Shown: positions 59,990 through 64,000 of the stretch, one piece after another
Layout: every line of letters begins with the position of its first letter
Position numbering within the stretch: the stretch's first letter is position 1
NCBI RefSeq assembly: GCF_902364365.1
Contig: NZ_CABJDN010000001.1
Location: forward strand, 124,001 to 188,000
DNA from: Bacteroides intestinalis
GTDB taxonomy: Bacteria; Bacteroidota; Bacteroidia; Bacteroidales; Bacteroidaceae
Direction of reading: 5' to 3'
DNA: 64,000 bases
The notes under the pieces: generated by a model
Databases searched by the model: none
Told to the model about the DNA's origin: nothing
What the model saw: only the letters and a program-made list of their open reading frames with translations
Made by a program: the position numbers and the translations under genes

Positions 59990-61465
59990 TTACTTATTCA
60001 GTTTCCACTCAGAACTATCTTTACCGTCTTTAATTTCAAAGCCGAGTGCTGTAAGTTCATTGCGGATCTTATCACTGGTAGCCCAGTCCTTATTGGCTTT
60101 GGCCTTCATGCGCTCTTCCAGTAACATATCTACTACTTTACCGAAAGCAACTTCACGCTCTTCATTGGAATTGCTTTCTTCTTTCAATCCCAAAATATCG
60201 AAACAGAAGAGATGGAATGTCTCTTTCAAGTCTTTCAAGTCTTCGGCAGTAATGGTATCATTACCTGCAATGATATTGTTAATCATTCTGGCTCCATCGA
60301 AGAGGTGAGCAATGACTATCGGAGTATTTAGGTCATCATTCATGGCTTCATAACACTTCTCACGCACAGCTTTTACATCTACACTGGATGTAGCAGACGG
60401 GGTGATCTTTTCCAGTCCGTTTACGGCATCCATCATTCGACCCAATCCCTTTTCTGCAGCTTGCAGAGCTTCGTTGCTGAAGTCTACCGTACTGCGGTAG
60501 TGAGCTTGCAGAATGAAGAAGCGGATGGTCATCGGGCTGTAAGCCTGTGTCAGCAACTTGTGTGTACCGTTGAAGAACTCATCCAGATTGATGAAGTTAC
60601 CATATGATTTACCCATCTTCTGTCCGTTGATGGTAATCATATTGTTGTGCATCCAGTAGTGTACCATATCATTGCCCTGTGATGCTACCGATTGTGCAAT
60701 CTCACATTCATGATGAGGGAAAATCAAGTCCATACCACCGCCGTGAATGTCGAAATGCTCACCGAGGTATTTCTTACCCATGGCTGTACATTCGGCATGC
60801 CATCCCGGGAAACCGTCGCTCCACGGAGAAGGCCAACGCATGATATGCTCCGGTTGGGCACATTTCCACAAGGCGAAGTCGGCGGGGTTATGCTTTTCGG
60901 TTTGTCCGTCCAGTTCGCGGGTGGTGTTCAGTACGTCATCCAGATTGCGACCGGAGAGTTTTCCGTAATGGTAATTCTTATTGTATTTCTCTACGTCGAA
61001 GTAAACGGAACCTTCGCTGACGTATGCATATCCATTCTTCAGAATCTCTTTCACCAATTCTATTTGCTCGATGATATGTCCTGAAGCATGCGGCTCAATG
61101 CTGGGAGAAAGTACGTTTAACGCTTCCATAGCCTTATGGTAGCGGTTGATGTAGTATTGCGCTACTTCCATCGGCTCCAGTTGCTCCAGTCGTGCTTTCT
61201 TGGCTATTTTATCTTCTCCGTCGTCAGCATCATGCTCCAGATGGCCTACATCGGTAATGTTGCGTACATAGCGTACCTTATATCCCAGATGGGTAAGGTA
61301 GCGGAAAAGCAAATCGAAAGTAATGGCAGGACGTGCATGTCCCAAATGCGCGTCACCGTAAACGGTAGGACCGCAGACATACATACCTACATGTGGAGCG
61401 TGCAATGGCACGAATAGCTCCTTTTTCCTATCTAAGGTGTTGTAAATTGTCAGTTGATGTTCCAT
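59990..61465 (-). CDS. cysS: Cysteinyl-tRNA synthetase
   Basis: The protein has 491 residues. The class I signature is [12 protein letters not shown] (HIGH-type at about 40-43); the second signature is KMGKSYGNF. Zinc ligands are visible in YVCGPTVY (Cys31), WHAECTAMG and HHECEIAQ. The C-terminal DALR-type helical domain (about 340-491) completes the protein. It charges tRNA-Cys in the cytoplasm. It is monocistronic, convergent with the GH88-sulfatase operon, and has a -7 box at 61496-61503. Confidence 0.97.
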   Translation of the reverse strand: MEHQLTIYNTLDRKKELFVPLHAPHVGMYVCGPTVYGDAHLGHARPAITFDLLFRYLTHLGYKVRYVRNITDVGHLEHDADDGEDKIAKKARLEQLEPMEVAQYYINRYHKAMEALNVLSPSIEPHASGHIIEQIELVKEILKNGYAYVSEGSVYFDVEKYNKNYHYGKLSGRNLDDVLNTTRELDGQTEKHNPADFALWKCAQPEHIMRWPSPWSDGFPGWHAECTAMGKKYLGEHFDIHGGGMDLIFPHHECEIAQSVASQGNDMVHYWMHNNMITINGQKMGKSYGNFINLDEFFNGTHKLLTQAYSPMTIRFFILQAHYRSTVDFSNEALQAAEKGLGRMMDAVNGLEKITPSATSSVDVKAVREKCYEAMNDDLNTPIVIAHLFDGARMINNIIAGNDTITAEDLKDLKETFHLFCFDILGLKEESNSNEEREVAFGKVVDMLLEERMKAKANKDWATSDKIRNELTALGFEIKDGKDSSEWKLNK

Positions 61466-61495
61466 AACGTTTGATTTTTAGTTTTTTTAAAAGCA

Positions 61496-61503
61496 CAAAG
61501 TTA
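61496..61503 (-). promoter_or_regulatory. -7 promoter box of cysS
   Basis: It reads TAACTTTG on the minus strand, an exact TAnnTTTG match 30 nt before the cysS start. Confidence 0.5.
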
Positions 61504-61582
61504 CAACAAATTCATAAGATAATAAGTTCTTTCATTCTTTTTTCTTACTGACAGCTAAGAGGGAAGCGGCTATTGGATGAAT

Positions 61583-62314
61583 TTATTCTTCTTTAGGAAC
61601 GGGGTCTTGCAGTTGGAAACGTTCCGTCAGGTAGAGCAGTGTCTCTGCGGCTTGCTTAACTTCCGTCTGAGAGGGGATAGGGCGGCTATTGAATGCGAAT
61701 AGCATATATTTCGGACCCATAGCAAAGGAGGCGAATAGCTTTCCTTCAAGGAAGCCTTTTATTTCTTTAAATAGTTCATCTGTAGTCCGTTGTTGTGTGT
61801 CCTGATAAGGTAATAGGAGTATGAGATCGCCTTTTGCTACTGCCACAGTTGTAGTCTTTTCTTTCTCTTCGAATATGGCATGAAACTCTTTTTTATGGTA
61901 GCGTAAGGTATAAGATACCGGGGAAGTACGTTTTACATCTTCTGTTTCGGGAAGGGAGGCTATGAATTGTTGTAAAAGGGAATTGATCTTTCGGAGATTT
62001 TTATACCATCCGAAATAAGCTAATCCCCAAGTGAGGGGAACGACAAATATTGCCGGACAAGCCATTGAGAAGATGATTACATCGAACAGGGTCGCTGTCT
62101 GTTCTGTAGTTCCGGACAGGATGTCAGCTATGAATTTGATTAATCCGAATACTAATATAATGAGACTTGCCATGGCGCTAAGGCTGAGTGAAAGCATCAG
62201 TACGTCTCGTGTCATTTGCCAAAGGTTGGAGTAGACACGTTGCCCGTCCATGTCATTTTTTAGTAGTGAAAGGGATTTCTTCCAGGTGATATGATCACAG
62301 ATGTAGTAGTTCAT
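61583..62314 (-). CDS. Two-helix membrane protein, function unknown
   Basis: The protein has 243 residues. Two hydrophobic segments (about 37-65, LMLSLSLSAMASLIILVFGLI; about 78-102, VIIFSMACPAIFVVPLTWGLAYF, breaks approximate) are followed by a soluble C-terminal part with alternating charged and hydrophobic residues (YTLRYHKKEFHAIFEEKEKT, GDLILLLPYQDT, KLFASFAMGPKYMLFAFNSRPIP). I do not recognise the family. No signal peptide; it is probably an inner-membrane protein with its C-terminus in the cytoplasm. It is divergent from the mnmA-type gene and has its own -7 box at 62341-62348. Confidence 0.8.
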   Translation of the reverse strand: MNYYICDHITWKKSLSLLKNDMDGQRVYSNLWQMTRDVLMLSLSLSAMASLIILVFGLIKFIADILSGTTEQTATLFDVIIFSMACPAIFVVPLTWGLAYFGWYKNLRKINSLLQQFIASLPETEDVKRTSPVSYTLRYHKKEFHAIFEEKEKTTTVAVAKGDLILLLPYQDTQQRTTDELFKEIKGFLEGKLFASFAMGPKYMLFAFNSRPIPSQTEVKQAAETLLYLTERFQLQDPVPKEE

Positions 62315-62340
62315 TAGCGTTGTTGTCTTTTTAAAGATAG

Positions 62341-62348
62341 CAAATGTA
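62341..62348 (-). promoter_or_regulatory. -7 promoter box of the two-helix membrane protein gene
   Basis: It reads TACATTTG on the minus strand, an exact TAnnTTTG match 26 nt before the start at 62314. Confidence 0.5.
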
Positions 62349-62369
62349 GTGATTTTCTTTTTCCTTTGT

Positions 62370-62377
62370 TATTTTTG
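62370..62377 (+). promoter_or_regulatory. -7 promoter box of the mnmA-type gene, very close to the ATG
   Basis: It reads TATTTTTG, an exact TAnnTTTG match that ends only 5 nt before the ATG at 62383. If used, the mRNA would be leaderless or nearly so. Confidence 0.45.
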
Positions 62378-62382
62378 CACCC

Positions 62383-63435
62383 ATGAAATCAAAGAAACGT
62401 GTATTACTGGGTATGAGTGGGGGGACGGATAGCTCCGTTGCCGCCATGTTTTTGCAGGAATCCGGTTATGAAGTTACCGGTGTGACGTTTCGTTTTTATG
62501 ATTCGGAAGGCTTTGAGGAGTCTCTGGATGATGCTCGTACTCTTGCTTCCCGTCTGAATATCTCACATATTATCTATGATGCCCGCGAGCTATTCAGTGA
62601 ACGTATTATAAGCTATTTTATAGATGAATACCTTTCTGCCCGTACTCCTGTTCCTTGTACTGTTTGTAATAATGAACTGAAATGGCCCTTGTTGGCGAAG
62701 ATAGCCGATGAAATGGGTATTTATTGGATTTCAACTGGGCATTATGTCCGTAAAGTTCTTCAAGGAAATCATTACTTTATAGCACCGGCAGCCGACCGGG
62801 ATAAGGATCAGACTTTCTTTCTTTGGGGGCTTAAACAGGATATTCTGGAACGTATGATTCTTCCAATGGGGGATTGGACTAAAGATAAAGTCCGTACCTA
62901 TGCTGCCGCACGCGGCTTTGAACGAGCGGCAACAAAGAAGGATAGTCTTGGCGTTTGCTTTTGTCCCATGGATTACCGCTCTTTTCTACAACGTGAAGTT
63001 CCGCAGGAGCTTTTGCCGGGAAAAGGCAGATTTCTCGATGAAGGCGGTGCTATTTTAGGATGGCATGAAGGATATCCTTTCTACACAATCGGTCAGCGTC
63101 GAGGGTTGGGTATCCATATGAACCGGGCTGTCTTCGTGAAAGAGATACGTAAAGCATCGAATGAGGTAATACTTGCTCCCCTTGCTTCCCTTTATAAAGA
63201 AGAAATGTTGCTGAAGGATTGGAACATCGTGGATGCTTCACGCTTAATAAACTCCAAAAACGTTATCGTCAGGATTCGCTACCGTAAGCAAGCCAATCAT
63301 TGCACAGTCAGCATTACAGAAGAAAACCTTCTTCATGTGCAACTGCATGAACCGTTGGAGTCTATAGCTTCCGGGCAAGCTGCTGTTTTTTATGATGAGG
63401 CTGGTATACTGTTGGGAGGAGGGATCATCATATAA
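62383..63435 (+). CDS. mnmA: tRNA-specific 2-thiouridylase (MnmA family)
   Basis: The protein has 350 residues. The PP-loop is SGGTDSS (residues 12-18), with Thr where most MnmA have Val. The nucleophile Cys is Cys95 in [11 protein letters not shown] and the persulfide-forming Cys is Cys192 in [25 protein letters not shown] and the C-terminal beta-barrel follow. It thiolates the wobble uridine of tRNA for Lys, Glu and Gln. Bacteroides usually have more than one MnmA paralogue, and this one has small deviations in both motifs, so its exact tRNA set is unsure. A promoter box lies immediately before the ATG. Confidence 0.9.
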   Translation: MKSKKRVLLGMSGGTDSSVAAMFLQESGYEVTGVTFRFYDSEGFEESLDDARTLASRLNISHIIYDARELFSERIISYFIDEYLSARTPVPCTVCNNELKWPLLAKIADEMGIYWISTGHYVRKVLQGNHYFIAPAADRDKDQTFFLWGLKQDILERMILPMGDWTKDKVRTYAAARGFERAATKKDSLGVCFCPMDYRSFLQREVPQELLPGKGRFLDEGGAILGWHEGYPFYTIGQRRGLGIHMNRAVFVKEIRKASNEVILAPLASLYKEEMLLKDWNIVDASRLINSKNVIVRIRYRKQANHCTVSITEENLLHVQLHEPLESIASGQAAVFYDEAGILLGGGIII

Positions 63436-63541
63436 TCTTCATACCGTCATTCTTTAATTTGTTCCTGAACAAAAAATAGTTTACGTTGTTTGAAATAGAA
63501 AGACGTCTATTTTTTACGAAACAATTAAAACGAACAACAGT

Positions 63542-64000
63542 ATGAAACGTATATATTTGATGATATTATTTGCCGTCTTGGCAACGATCGTCTCTGCCCA
63601 AACGGACGATAAAGGATACAAAGAAGGAGCATGGGTACTGAAAGGTGTGACAGGTGTGAATATGTCGCAAACTGCTATGACAAACTGGTCGGCTGGTGGT
63701 GAGAACTCTGTAGCCGGGAATGCCTACCTGAATGGTTCGCTGACGCATAAGAGTGGAGACTGGCTGTGGGTAACGAATCTGGTGCTGGATTATGGTTTGT
63801 CGAAGACCAAATCTCAGGGGATGAGAAAGAGTACCGATAAAATTGGATTATCTACCCAGTTGGGATATGCAGCTACCAAAGTTTGGTACTATACGCTTAT
63901 GGCTGACCTGAATACTCAGTTTGCCAAAGGTTATAATTATCCGGACAAGAGTCACTATATATCCAATTTCTTTGCTCCTGCTTATTCCAATTTCGCTTTA
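63542..64000 (+). CDS. DUF3078-type outer-membrane protein, 3' end outside window
   Basis: The frame is open from the ATG at 63542 to the last base (153 codons seen). A signal peptide (IYLMILFAVLATIVSAQ) precedes GWVLKG-like and beta-strand segments: KGVTGVNMSQTAMTNWSAGGENSVAGNAYLN, then WLWVTNLVLDYGLSKT and KIGLSTQLGYAATKVWYYTLMADLNTQF (approximate breaks). The NWSAGGENS signature and alternating strands are typical of DUF3078, a Bacteroidetes beta-barrel family. It probably sits in the outer membrane. Function is unknown. Confidence 0.82.
   Translation, partial: MKRIYLMILFAVLATIVSAQTDDKGYKEGAWVLKGVTGVNMSQTAMTNWSAGGENSVAGNAYLNGSLTHKSGDWLWVTNLVLDYGLSKTKSQGMRKSTDKIGLSTQLGYAATKVWYYTLMADLNTQFAKGYNYPDKSHYISNFFAPAYSNFAL

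Overview
The window is chromosomal DNA from a gut-type Bacteroides (Bacteroidales). The evidence is two SusC/SusD pairs, a hybrid two-component sensor, SusR-like regulators, Bacteroides-type -7 promoter boxes (TAnnTTTG) and lipoproteins with C-(G/S)-D-D-D type starts. I see no rRNA, tRNA, CRISPR array, transposase or phage gene.

Layout. (1) 1-10783: a SusC/SusD/lipoprotein operon of unknown substrate, flanked by two paralogous SusR-like membrane regulators, the first cut by the window edge. No enzyme is visible in this locus. (2) 10775-16685: housekeeping genes. dapB, lepB, a second signal-peptidase-like gene that has lost both catalytic residues, and a wbqC-like gene form one operon; DUF2851 and DUF4348 genes follow. 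(3) 16789-45651 plus 57164-59907: a dispersed glycosaminoglycan locus of chondroitin/dermatan/hyaluronan type. It holds two ABC-type PL8 lyases, one AC-type PL8 lyase, a GH88 unsaturated glucuronyl hydrolase, three S1 sulfatases, SusC/SusD, a hybrid sensor, a sugar 1-kinase-like protein, and GH95-like, GH43-like, DUF6250 and CBM9-like proteins. Housekeeping genes split it: a tRNA-dihydrouridine synthase gene inside it, and an RND efflux/lpxA block before the GH88-sulfatase pair. (4) 45652-57008: an endonuclease, an LpxA-family protein, a TolC/AcrB/AcrA-type efflux operon, an Ig-like lipoprotein, a DUF3108 protein and a hot-dog thioesterase. (5) 59990-64000: cysS, a small membrane protein, an mnmA-type gene and the start of a DUF3078 gene.

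How the genes fit together. Sulfated GAG chains would be cut by the PL8 lyases, imported by SusC/SusD, desulfated by the sulfatases and split by GH88. The kinase could phosphorylate the released amino sugar. The hybrid sensor (39210-43283) is the likely regulator. The gene order susD-susC-sulfatase-sensor, and the GH88-sulfatase pair, resemble the known B. thetaiotaomicron chondroitin sulfate locus as I remember it.

The least explained signals are non-coding. They are a five-unit array of 22-bp palindromes between the sensor and the sulfatase, an inverted array of 11-bp repeats in the only large intergenic gap of the lyase region, a 17-bp motif at almost the same distance from two promoters of the locus, and two terminators with a shared loop but different paired stems.
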